A stretch of 18,309 bases of DNA, from positions 1-18,309 of the forward strand of contig CAZXLZ010000022.1 in NCBI GenBank assembly GCA_964642045.1, given 5' to 3'. The notes beneath the pieces are model-generated. The model searched no databases. It saw nothing but the letters and a program-made list of their open reading frames with translations, and was not told the origin of the DNA. Source of the DNA: RGIG5057 sp964642045 (GTDB lineage: Bacteria > Bacillota > Clostridia > TANB77 > CAG-465). The position numbers and the translations under genes were made by a program. Every line of letters begins with the position of its first letter. The stretch's first letter is position 1. Shown here piece after piece: positions 1 to 6,272 of the stretch.

Positions 1-6
1 ATTTCT

Positions 7-34
7 GGGACTATAGATTCTATAGTCCCTTTTT
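7..34 (+). terminator. Rho-independent terminator of an upstream gene outside the window
   Basis: A perfect 10-bp stem (GGGACTATAG at 7-16 pairing with CTATAGTCCC at 20-29) closes a 3-base loop and is followed directly by five T. The T tract is on the plus strand only, so it ends transcription entering from the left edge. No coding sequence of that upstream gene is visible. Confidence 0.85.
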
Positions 35-108
35 ATATAATTATTATGTATATATAGTTAAAATAAAAAATACATAATATGTGCGTAAAAATTTAAGGAG
101 AAATAAAA

Positions 109-145
109 ATGGATAAAAAATCTGCGTAGGACATAGATTTTTTAT
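109..145 (+). other. Possible six-codon ORF (MDKKSA) with Shine-Dalgarno, overlapping an AT-rich inverted repeat
   Basis: An AAGGAG at 95-100 lies 8 bases before ATG 109, which opens a six-codon frame ending at TAG 127-129. An 11-bp inverted repeat (ATAAAAAATCT at 113-123 with AGATTTTTTAT at 135-145) overlaps it. This could be a leader peptide with a weak terminator, the scar of a decayed gene, or chance in AT-rich DNA. No convincing promoter precedes it. Otherwise bases 35-175 show nothing I can support. Confidence 0.2.
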
Positions 146-175
146 TAAAAAATTTTAAAAATTTTGCAAATATAT

Positions 176-204
176 TTGATTTTGTTAGGTGAGTGTGATA
201 TAAT
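176..204 (+). promoter_or_regulatory. Sigma-A-type promoter of the first paralogue gene
   Basis: The -35 TTGATT (176-181), a 17-base spacer and the -10 TATAAT (199-204) with an extended TG (196-197) make a near-consensus vegetative promoter. Transcription would begin near base 211, leaving a leader of about 47 bases before ATG 258. The stretch TGATATAATATTTATGTAAA recurs identically upstream of the related gene at 2180. Confidence 0.8.
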
Positions 205-257
205 ATTTATGTAAACAAATTAAATCTAAAATATAATTAAAAATAGGAGGATAAGGT

Positions 258-587
258 ATGAAAACAATTTGGAGAGAAAAAGCATCAGAGGCAGTTGAGA
301 TTTCTTCAGAAGAAGAGATATTAACGGTTAATGGGTGGTGGCGGCCTAAGGGCATGCTTGAGGTGTTCCCGGCTGGATTCATCCCTATTTTCTTGGCTTT
401 TGAAACGTCAAACACGGATATTGAGGATGATGAACTTATTATCGTTCCGAAGTCTCGGCAAGATGCAAAATATGCTTCAAAAAATGCTTACATTTGTTGT
501 AAAATTGAAAAGAAAGAAGAAATTGTAAAAAGATACAAAAATGCTAAGCTCGGCTGGGCGAAAGTTAGCTGGAACGGGCTGGTATGA
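258..587 (+). CDS. Small unknown protein, paralogue 1 of a four-member local family (PAGFIP family)
   Basis: This is a 109-residue protein of unknown function. The start ATG is fixed by AGGAGG at 245-250, 7 bases upstream. Its core, WWRPKGMLEVFPAGFIPIF at about residues 27-45, recurs with changes in the products of 1450-1791, 2180-2521 and 2778-3140. After an acidic middle it has a lysine/glutamate segment (KKEEIVKRY) and a tryptophan-rich end (W-x3-SWNG), also shared. No signal peptide or membrane segment is seen, so it is probably cytosolic. It is a single-gene unit with its own promoter and a strong terminator. Parts of the gene are visibly richer in G and C than the surrounding DNA, which may indicate transfer. 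The family could be immunity-, antitoxin- or phage-related, but nothing in the sequence proves any role. Confidence 0.85.
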   Translation: MKTIWREKASEAVEISSEEEILTVNGWWRPKGMLEVFPAGFIPIFLAFETSNTDIEDDELIIVPKSRQDAKYASKNAYICCKIEKKEEIVKRYKNAKLGWAKVSWNGLV

Positions 588-592
588 GTGAC

Positions 593-624
593 AAAAAAGT
601 CTGCGCTAAAAGCGCAGGCTTTTT
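593..624. terminator. Bidirectional terminator between convergent genes
   Basis: GTCTGCGCT (599-607) pairs with AGCGCAGGC (611-619), including one G-U wobble, around a 3-base loop. Five T follow on the plus side (620-624) and six A precede (593-598), so it works for both the plus gene ending at 587 and the minus gene ending at 624. The T tract touches the stop codon of the minus gene. Confidence 0.9.
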
Positions 625-1256
625 CATTTTGTAGGAACCTCAGGAGTTTCTAAGTTATTTGCTTGATGTAGTTGTTCTTTTACTATGTCCATATACTTAT
701 TATCACCATTATGTACACCTATAACGTTTACTTTACCATCAAGTAATACACCTTTCAAAGAATCTCTTTCAACTTGCTTAGTAGTGTCTTTTACTTTTTC
801 ATATTCAGTACTTATTTTATTTAACATTCTAGTTATAACCTTAATATCTGTTACACCAATAGTACCTAGATACTTAGGATCTTCAGAAATAGTATGAATA
901 TCAGAAGTAATTGTTATTGAATCAGTAGATATTGCTCTATTTTTATTTGATTCGTTAGCTAAATTTTCTGTTCTATGGCCATCTTTTATTCTCATTGAAC
1001 TAGATATATTGTATTTAAAATTTGGCTCAGCAATACGAATACACTCTTTTACTAAATCTTCAAATACAGGAGTATATTCTTCAATCTGGTCTATAGTCAT
1101 ACTTTCAGAAGATAAATCTTTTGAGAGTTTAAGATAAGATTCAAGCTGTTCCTTTGTAAAATATTTTTTACTTTCAGCTTCTTGACTATTTAGAGCTGAC
1201 TCAAATTCAGAGTTTGTTTTCTCTTTTAAATCTTTTGTAAAATCATTTTCATTCAT
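624..1256 (-). CDS. Hypothetical protein, 210 residues, unrecognised
   Basis: I do not recognise this protein. It is hydrophilic and rich in Ser, Thr, Glu, Asp and Lys, with no signal peptide or transmembrane segment. The first third (about residues 1-80) is strongly charged and probably helical. The middle has a Ser/Thr-rich run of likely beta strands (around STDSITITSDIHTI). The last third returns to predicted helix, with a short hydrophobic stretch (GVLLDGKVNVIGVH) before the end. The ATG at 1254-1256 is preceded by GGGTGAT about 6 bases away, an acceptable ribosome site. A clear promoter lies just upstream (1275-1302), leaving a very short leader. It is convergent with the first paralogue gene and divergent from the second, so it sits inside the paralogue cluster. 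A link to that family is possible but rests only on position. Confidence 0.75.
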   Translation of the reverse strand: MNENDFTKDLKEKTNSEFESALNSQEAESKKYFTKEQLESYLKLSKDLSSESMTIDQIEEYTPVFEDLVKECIRIAEPNFKYNISSSMRIKDGHRTENLANESNKNRAISTDSITITSDIHTISEDPKYLGTIGVTDIKVITRMLNKISTEYEKVKDTTKQVERDSLKGVLLDGKVNVIGVHNGDNKYMDIVKEQLHQANNLETPEVPTK

Positions 1257-1274
1257 AATTAATCACCCATAACT

Positions 1275-1302
1275 ATTATATCATTTTTATAAAAGATATC
1301 AA
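1275..1302 (-). promoter_or_regulatory. Sigma-A-type promoter for the 624-1256 gene
   Basis: On the minus strand the -35 TTGATA (1302-1297), a 16-base spacer and the -10 TATAAT (1280-1275) with an extended TG (1283-1282) form a good promoter. The start site would be only about 12 bases before the ATG, so the leader is very short. Confidence 0.7.
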
Positions 1303-1371
1303 TAAAAATGCCTAAGATTTTAAATATTAATATAAATAATTATGCATTTGCAAAATAATTTACATAATTTA

Positions 1372-1399
1372 TTGAAAAATTAATAAGTTGTGATATAAT
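1372..1399 (+). promoter_or_regulatory. Sigma-A-type promoter of the second paralogue gene
   Basis: The -35 TTGAAA (1372-1377), a 16-base spacer and the -10 TATAAT (1394-1399) with TG at 1391-1392 fit the vegetative consensus. The leader before ATG 1450 is about 44 bases and begins with a short inverted repeat (ATACTTTATATAAAGTAT) immediately downstream of the -10. Confidence 0.75.
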
Positions 1400-1449
1400 A
1401 CTTTATATAAAGTATTGAGCTAAAAATAATTTGTCAGGAGGAAAAAGTT

Positions 1450-1791
1450 ATGTCAAAAAAATATAATTTTTTTGATGAAATATCCGAAGGAACACTGGAC
1501 TATGATAGTATAGTACCAGTATCATCACAGAAAAAAATCCCTGATGGAGGAGTTTGGCATCCTGAAGAGTATATTGATGTTCTGATTCCTGGAGGGTTTG
1601 TTCCAATTTTCTTTACATTTGATAAAGATATAGAAATAGAGGATGAAGATATATGCTTATCCTACAAGTCTCCTGGGTGGTTTGTATGTGCTAAACTTGT
1701 AAAGGAGGAAGAAATTAGAAAAAAATATTCAGAAAGTCATTGGCATGAAATTGATTGGAAAGGAGATTTTATTTGTTTTAATAAGGGGTAA
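1450..1791 (+). CDS. Small unknown protein, paralogue 2 of the PAGFIP family
   Basis: This 113-residue protein starts at an ATG preceded by AGGAGG. It carries the family core as VWHPEEYIDVLIPGGFVPIF at about residues 35-54, with H for R and PGG for PAG. It then has an acidic stretch (IEIEDEDI), a GWFVCAKL segment matching GWFLCMRY of paralogue 4, the basic/acidic KEEEIRKKY segment, and a W-x3-DWKG ending. This is the most diverged member in base composition: unlike paralogues 1 and 3 it is as AT-rich as its surroundings, so it may have been resident longer. No membrane segment is seen. It stands alone with its own promoter, divergent from the 624-1256 gene. Function unknown. Confidence 0.85.
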   Translation: MSKKYNFFDEISEGTLDYDSIVPVSSQKKIPDGGVWHPEEYIDVLIPGGFVPIFFTFDKDIEIEDEDICLSYKSPGWFVCAKLVKEEEIRKKYSESHWHEIDWKGDFICFNKG

Positions 1792-1817
1792 TATATATAA
1801 AAAATGTTGTACTATTT

Positions 1818-1992
1818 TGTACTGAACCCAAAAAGTTAGACACTTTTTGAATAAGTTTAATTAAGCAACTACTAAGGAATGAATTCTGTAATTTACAGAA
1901 CTCGTTCCTTTTAGTTTGCTCTTAATTCTTTTACTACTTTATCTGAAATTATAGCATTTCTTATTAATATAACAATTAAAAATATAATAAAT
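1818..1992. mobile_element. Probable remnant of an IS3-family (IS150-like) element end
   Basis: The stretch beginning TGTACTGAACCCAAAAAGTT at 1818 closely resembles the terminal inverted repeats of IS3-family, IS150-type elements of Firmicutes. Just inside lies a 17-base-arm hairpin (1874-1910) and then a minus-strand open stretch ending in SDKVVKELRAN and TAA (complement of 1911-1913). That stretch runs back only about 27 codons to an in-frame stop and lacks a start. I read this as one end of an element whose transposase has decayed; no second terminal repeat is seen in the window. The assignment rests on recalled similarity of the end sequence, not a search. The remaining AT-rich DNA to 2111 shows nothing else I can support. 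Confidence 0.55.
1874..1913 (+). terminator. Long hairpin, possible terminator for paralogue 2, within the IS remnant
   Basis: The 17-base arms (1874-1890 and 1894-1910) pair fully except for one wobble and one mismatch, around the loop ATT. T-rich sequence follows on the plus strand. It could end transcription from the gene at 1450-1791, about 80 bases upstream, or be a structural feature of the insertion-element end. Confidence 0.5.
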
Positions 1993-2111
1993 CTTTATAA
2001 TTTTATTGCTTTTTTATAAATTTTTTCATAAATATTACAAAAATGTATTATTTAATACGATAAAATAATATTAAAATTGATTAATAAAACTATGGAATAG
2101 TAGAAAAAATA

Positions 2112-2140
2112 TTGATTTTTAATTGCTAACATGATATAAT
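2112..2140 (+). promoter_or_regulatory. Sigma-A-type promoter of the three-gene unit 2180-3140
   Basis: The -35 TTGATT (2112-2117), a 17-base spacer and the -10 TATAAT (2135-2140) with TG at 2132-2133 form a near-consensus promoter. The 20 bases from the extended -10 onward match those of the promoter at 176-204 exactly, suggesting the two gene copies duplicated with their promoters. Confidence 0.8.
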
Positions 2141-2179
2141 ATTTATGTAAAATAAATTTAAGAAAGGAAGTACTTTTAT

Positions 2180-2521
2180 ATGAAGGACTTTAATAACTTA
2201 AAAACAACTGATGTAAAGGAGCTGTATTTTGAGACGGAGGTAAACTACGTAGATCCTGATAAATTGTGGAGGCCTTACGGGATGAGCTATGTATTTCCGG
2301 CTGGAATGATACCAATTTTTTCTGCTCCTTGTGATAGCATAACAGGCAGTAGCTTGGACGGATTAGGAGAAGAAATAAGTTGCTTCTTTGAAAATCCTGA
2401 TTTAGCAGAATGTTTTATTCTTACTAAGCCTTCCAACAAGAAGGAGGCTGTAAGAAAATACAGCAATATGAAGGATTGGAAGCCCACAAGTTGGAACGGC
2501 GCTATTATATCAAATAGTTAA
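2180..2521 (+). CDS. Small unknown protein, paralogue 3 of the PAGFIP family
   Basis: This 113-residue protein starts at ATG 2180 with AAAGGAAG about 9 bases before it. The family core reads LWRPYGMSYVFPAGMIPIF at about residues 29-47 and is closest to paralogue 1 (WRP-x-GM-x2-VFPAG in both). The middle is a Gly/Ser/acidic segment, followed by ECFILTKP, the NKKEAVRKY segment and the ending W-x3-SWNG. No signal or membrane segment is seen. It is the first gene of a probable three-gene transcript: no terminator separates it from 2561-2755 or 2778-3140. Parts are more GC-rich than the flanking DNA. Function unknown. Confidence 0.85.
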   Translation: MKDFNNLKTTDVKELYFETEVNYVDPDKLWRPYGMSYVFPAGMIPIFSAPCDSITGSSLDGLGEEISCFFENPDLAECFILTKPSNKKEAVRKYSNMKDWKPTSWNGAIISNS

Positions 2522-2560
2522 GGAAAACTTGTAAAAAGTGCTGAATGAAAGGATATTGAT

Positions 2561-2755
2561 ATGAAAAATAATGTTTATGAAACCTTTTCTGAAGCAAAGG
2601 AAGCAGCAAAAAAGGAACAAGAAGGGGTAAAAGGATTAAAATTCTTTGCAAGACCTAATCCTAACAAGAAGGAAAAAGGTTATGTAGTTGATGCTGCGAG
2701 AGATTCTTCAACTTTTGATAAACCCACACTTCTTGGTTGTCCGCACAGTAGGTAA
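2561..2755 (+). CDS. Small basic hypothetical protein, 64 residues
   Basis: I do not recognise this protein. AAAGGA at 2548-2553 lies 7 bases before the ATG, a good ribosome site, so it is likely translated. The N-terminal half is a charged helix (FSEAKEAAKKEQEG), followed by FFARPNPNKKEKGYVVDAAR, a turn-rich basic stretch, and a short tail ending CPHSR. It has no membrane segment. It does not carry the WRP/PAGFIP core of its neighbours. It sits between paralogues 3 and 4 on one apparent transcript, 39 bases after the former and 22 before the latter, which suggests a role with them. Confidence 0.65.
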   Translation: MKNNVYETFSEAKEAAKKEQEGVKGLKFFARPNPNKKEKGYVVDAARDSSTFDKPTLLGCPHSR

Positions 2756-2777
2756 TTTAACAAGGAGAAAAGTATAT

Positions 2778-3140
2778 ATGAAGAAGTTTAATCTAAATGC
2801 TGTACTTCTTATGGATACTGATCAGGTATTCAAAGAGGAGGAAATTGCAAATACAAGCAAAGTTTGGCGTCCTAAAGATAGCATCGATGTTCGGTTTCCG
2901 GCAGGTTTTATTCCTAAATTTTATGCTTACAATGCTTTTTTAGAAAAAGGATGGGAAGAAAAACTTTCAAAGTATATTAACGAAGCAGTGTATCTTAACG
3001 AAGATGACTGGGTACTTGTTGAAGCATACTCAGGTTGGTTCCTTTGCATGAGGTATTCTAAAAATAATAGCATATCTCTTGATGCAAGGCAGCTTGATAG
3101 GTGTTGGCACGCAACAAACTGGTCTGGCTGGATGGAGTAA
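2778..3140 (+). CDS. Small unknown protein, paralogue 4 of the PAGFIP family
   Basis: This 120-residue protein is the longest family member. An in-frame ATG exists at 2688, but the start at 2778 is preferred: AAGGAG (2762-2767) precedes it by 10 bases, and the upstream extension would overlap the gene at 2561-2755. The core is VWRPKDSIDVRFPAGFIPKF at about residues 29-48. An insertion of about 20 residues containing GWEEKL separates it from a GWFLCMRY segment, and the end is W-x3-NWSGW. No membrane segment is seen. It is the last gene before a strong terminator. Function unknown. Confidence 0.85.
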   Translation: MKKFNLNAVLLMDTDQVFKEEEIANTSKVWRPKDSIDVRFPAGFIPKFYAYNAFLEKGWEEKLSKYINEAVYLNEDDWVLVEAYSGWFLCMRYSKNNSISLDARQLDRCWHATNWSGWME

Positions 3141-3146
3141 TGATAT

Positions 3147-3182
3147 AAAAAATCACTGGGGAATTTTCCTCAGTGATTTTTT
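3147..3182. terminator. Strong terminator ending the small-gene cluster
   Basis: A 17-bp stem (3147-3163 with 3166-3182; core TCACTGGGGA with TCCTCAGTGA, one wobble) has A-rich and T-rich outer arms, so it can act on both strands. It insulates the prpC-prkC operon from the accessory cluster. Bases 3183-3324 are very AT-rich and show no gene. Confidence 0.9.
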
Positions 3183-3324
3183 AATTATAGTATGACAAAA
3201 AATAAATTAATGTTTTTGTTATGTATAAATATAATTTTTAACAAATATTTCAAATATATATTATTATAATAATTTATGGAGAATAATAAATATATAGTAT
3301 ATACAAATATTTGAGCTCGACTGC

Positions 3325-3353
3325 TTGCAAATATTAGCATTATATAGTAAAAT
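3325..3353 (+). promoter_or_regulatory. Probable promoter of the prpC-prkC-rsgA-rpe-scpB-addB operon
   Basis: TTGCAA (3325-3330) and TAAAAT (3348-3353) are 17 bases apart and match the -35 and -10 consensus at 4/6 and 5/6. Transcription would start near 3360, about 26 bases before ATG 3386. Two inverted repeats overlap it: AATATTTG/CAAATATT (3306-3313, 3328-3335) over the -35 and TTAGCAT/ATGCTAA (3334-3340, 3354-3360) flanking the -10. They could be operators. Confidence 0.5.
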
Positions 3354-3385
3354 ATGCTAAGGATAAGCCGAAGGTGGTGTGTATT

Positions 3386-4132
3386 ATGTATGTGGCAAAT
3401 ACAGATATAGGTAAAAAAAGGCAGAATAATGAAGATTACTTTATGATGCAAAAATTAGATGAAATGGCTTCTATATATATACTTGCAGACGGAATGGGTG
3501 GATATAAATCAGGAGAAGTAGCAAGCAAATCTTGCTGCCTTGCTATAATGGATAAGATAGAAAAATTATATTATGACTCAAATGGTAGTTTAGAAAGTAT
3601 GCAAATAAAAAATATGATAGCAGCTGCTGTAAATGATGCAAATGACCTTATATATAACTTAGAAAAAACAGATGAAAAATATAAGGGAATGGGAACTACT
3701 GTTATAGTTATATTTATATATAATAATGATGTATACTACGTATCAATTGGTGATAGTAGAATATATACAATGGATGAAGAAATGAAAAAACTTACTAGAA
3801 TAACTGAAGATGATACATATGTAAATGAACTTTTAAAGAAAAGGGCAATAAATGCAGCAGAAGCTAAGAATCATCCACAAAAACATATCTTAACCAAAGC
3901 AGTTGGTGTATTTGAAAATATAGATTTTGATGTAAAGAAGCTTGATATAGAAGATGTAAGATACATTTTTGCTTTTTCAGATGGCGTAACAAATATGCTA
4001 AGAAGAAGTGATATGTTAGAAATATTTAAAAATACTCATTTTAATAATTGGGCAGATGAAGTTATCAGTAAATCTAATGAAAAAGGTGGCTCTGATAATA
4101 TTACAGTTATAGCAATAGATATAAAAAATTGA
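3386..4132 (+). CDS. prpC: PP2C-family Ser/Thr protein phosphatase (PrpC/Stp type)
   Basis: This is a metal-dependent PP2C phosphatase that removes phosphate from Ser/Thr, most likely counteracting the PASTA kinase encoded next. The 248 residues carry the family motifs in order: TDIGKKRQNNED near the N-terminus, LADGMGGYKSGE (metal-binding Asp about residue 35), GMGTTVIVI, VSIGDSRIY, ITEDDTYV, LTKAVG, FAFSDGVTN and the C-terminal GGSDNITVIAI. The length is normal for bacterial PrpC (about 250). GTG codons at 3374 and 3377 are in frame, but AAGGTGGTG (3371-3379) is better read as the ribosome site for ATG 3386, which also gives the usual N-terminus. The protein is cytosolic. It is the first gene of the long operon, 21 bases before the kinase gene. 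Confidence 0.95.
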   Translation: MYVANTDIGKKRQNNEDYFMMQKLDEMASIYILADGMGGYKSGEVASKSCCLAIMDKIEKLYYDSNGSLESMQIKNMIAAAVNDANDLIYNLEKTDEKYKGMGTTVIVIFIYNNDVYYVSIGDSRIYTMDEEMKKLTRITEDDTYVNELLKKRAINAAEAKNHPQKHILTKAVGVFENIDFDVKKLDIEDVRYIFAFSDGVTNMLRRSDMLEIFKNTHFNNWADEVISKSNEKGGSDNITVIAIDIKN

Positions 4133-4153
4133 TTGTAAAGGGGAAGTTATTTT

Positions 4154-6253
4154 ATGAATCTTATAGGTAAAGTTTTATCTGATAGATATGAAATATTAGA
4201 AGAAATTGGAATAGGCGGAATGGCCTATGTATATAAAGCTAGATGTAGACTTCTTAATAGATATGTTGCAGTAAAAGTTCTAAAAGAAGAATATGCAAAA
4301 GATGATATGTTTGTTAGACGTTTTAGAACAGAGGCACAGTCTGCTGCATCTTTAACACATCCAAATATTGTTCAGGTATATGATGTAGGTCAGGAAGATG
4401 GTATAAACTATATAATTATGGAGCTTTTAGAAAGTAGAACTCTAAAAGATTATGTAGAAGAAAAAGGCGCTTTAAGAGTAGATGAAATATATAAAATCTC
4501 AATTCAGATTGCATCTGCGCTTGATGCTGCACATAAACAACATATTATACATAGGGATATAAAGCCACAAAATATAATATTAAGTAAGAATTTAGTGGCT
4601 AAAGTTACAGATTTCGGAATTGCAAAAGCTACTTCTACAGCAACTATAACAAATTTTGGATCTACTATGGGATCAGTACATTATTTTTCACCAGAGCATG
4701 CTAAAGGTGGATATACTGATGAAAAATCAGATATATACTCACTAGGAGTAGTTATGTATGAAATGGCAACAGGAAGAGTACCTTTTGATAGTGACTCGCC
4801 TGTATCTGTTGCACTAAAACATATACAAGAAGTTCCAAAAGAGCCTAATGAGATAAACCCTAATATTCCTGAAAACTTAAATGAAATAATAATGAAAGCA
4901 ATGGCTAAAAACACATCAAGTAGATTTAAAAGTGCAGCTGATATGTTAGAGAGTCTTCAAATTGAGCATTCAAAAAAAGATTATAAAAAGTCATCTTCAG
5001 CAGTTGAAGCTGGAAAAACTCAAGTACTTTCTTTAGTTACAGATGATATGATAAAAAACACAGATGTTCCAAATGTTAGAATAAGAGGATCAAGGAGAAT
5101 GAACATCTCTTCTAAAGATCTAGCAGATGTAAATATGCAAAGAGAAGAAATGATGAAAAAGAGAAGTATGCTAGATGATGAAACGAACCTAAAAATAAAT
5201 AGTCAAAATAAAAATAATAATACAAATATAAAAGATGATAAAGATAAAAAAACAAACATGATAATGCTTATAATAAGTATAGTATTAATTGTAGTAGCCA
5301 TAATACTTGCTACAATATTTATCGTAAAGGTAGTTAAAAAGACAAAAACTAAAGCTTCCTCTGATATTGAAATTCCATATGTTATTGGTAAAACAATAGA
5401 AGAAATTAATAATGAATATTCGTCACTTGGTATAACAGTAGAGCAAACTAAAATAGAATATAGCTTGGAATATGAAGAAGGTAAAGTTATATCTCAAAGT
5501 CCAAATGCAGGAGAAATGAGTAAGACAAAGAAAATATATGTTGTTGTAAGTAGAGGGCAGAACTTAGTTAAAGTAACAGATGTAAAAAATAAAGATTTAA
5601 AAGTAGCAAGATATGAGCTAGAAGATACTTTAGGATTTAAAGTAGAAGTAGAGTATGAAAAGAGTGAAGATGTAGTAAGTGGAAATGTAATATCTCAGAG
5701 TGTTGAGCCAGGAACTGAAGCACCAGTTGGAAGCGTTATAACTTTAAAAGTAAGTGAAGGTGATGGAAAAGTAAAAGTACTTATGCCAAATGTTGTAGGA
5801 AAAACAAAAGAAGAAGCTATAGCTCAGCTTGAAGGATTAAAACTTAAAGTTACAACAAAAGAAGGAGAGGATAAGTCTAAAGCAAATGGGGAAGTAATAG
5901 CTCAAAATTATCTTCAGAACTATGAACTTGCAGAAGGAGATTTAGTTGAAATAACTATAAATAAAACATCAGTTAAAAAGACTGTTACAATTGATATATC
6001 GTCTCTTTTAAAATCAGCAGGTATAGATACATCATCAAGTAGTTCTAATGATGACACACCTAGCACAAGCGCATCTACAGCAACTATAAGTGTTACTGCA
6101 ATCATAGATGGAGGAATAGCAACAACTCCATATAATAAATCGGTTAAAATAACGGATAAAACAGATACCTTTGAAATTACAGGCTATTCATCAGCTGTAC
6201 TTACATATTTTGTAAATGGTGGACTTGTAAAAACAGAAACCATAACATTTTAA
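4154..6253 (+). CDS. prkC: PASTA-domain Ser/Thr protein kinase (PrkC/PknB type)
   Basis: This 699-residue membrane kinase is expected to sense peptidoglycan fragments or lipid II and phosphorylate cell-wall, division or germination proteins. The cytosolic kinase domain (about 11-270) has a glycine loop GIGGMAYV, catalytic Lys41 in VAVKVL, HRDIKPQN with Asp135, DFG at 153, and an activation segment ending GSVHYFSPEHA, all intact. A Lys/Asn-rich juxtamembrane linker leads to one membrane helix at about 369-394. Three extracellular PASTA repeats follow (about 405-470, 471-537, 541-606). The last 90 or so residues form a Ser/Thr-rich linker (SSSSSNDDTPSTSAST) and a small beta-rich domain, an extra C-terminal module that could be Ig-like. 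It is preceded by prpC, as in most Firmicutes, and followed at 20 bases by rsgA, a known PrkC-family substrate in Bacillus. Confidence 0.97.
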   Translation: MNLIGKVLSDRYEILEEIGIGGMAYVYKARCRLLNRYVAVKVLKEEYAKDDMFVRRFRTEAQSAASLTHPNIVQVYDVGQEDGINYIIMELLESRTLKDYVEEKGALRVDEIYKISIQIASALDAAHKQHIIHRDIKPQNIILSKNLVAKVTDFGIAKATSTATITNFGSTMGSVHYFSPEHAKGGYTDEKSDIYSLGVVMYEMATGRVPFDSDSPVSVALKHIQEVPKEPNEINPNIPENLNEIIMKAMAKNTSSRFKSAADMLESLQIEHSKKDYKKSSSAVEAGKTQVLSLVTDDMIKNTDVPNVRIRGSRRMNISSKDLADVNMQREEMMKKRSMLDDETNLKINSQNKNNNTNIKDDKDKKTNMIMLIISIVLIVVAIILATIFIVKVVKKTKTKASSDIEIPYVIGKTIEEINNEYSSLGITVEQTKIEYSLEYEEGKVISQSPNAGEMSKTKKIYVVVSRGQNLVKVTDVKNKDLKVARYELEDTLGFKVEVEYEKSEDVVSGNVISQSVEPGTEAPVGSVITLKVSEGDGKVKVLMPNVVGKTKEEAIAQLEGLKLKVTTKEGEDKSKANGEVIAQNYLQNYELAEGDLVEITINKTSVKKTVTIDISSLLKSAGIDTSSSSSNDDTPSTSASTATISVTAIIDGGIATTPYNKSVKITDKTDTFEITGYSSAVLTYFVNGGLVKTETITF

Positions 6254-6272
6254 GTAAAGGAGACCTTAAAAT

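Noticed and set aside
185..415. Minus-strand open frame of 76 codons
   Set aside because: It overlaps the promoter and coding region of paralogue 1 on the opposite strand, has no ribosome site, and the plus-strand gene carries the conserved family core.
1898..2110. Possible further transposase coding in the AT-rich gap
   Set aside because: Only about 27 codons are open in the expected frame and no start or transposase motif is seen; the rest has frequent stops.
2688..2777. N-terminal extension of paralogue 4 from ATG 2688
   Set aside because: It would overlap the gene at 2561-2755, has no ribosome site, and adds nothing resembling the other paralogues; ATG 2778 has AAGGAG.
3185..3451. Minus-strand 88-codon frame upstream of prpC
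   Set aside because: Composition is that of random AT-rich DNA, it has no ribosome site and overlaps prpC and its promoter.
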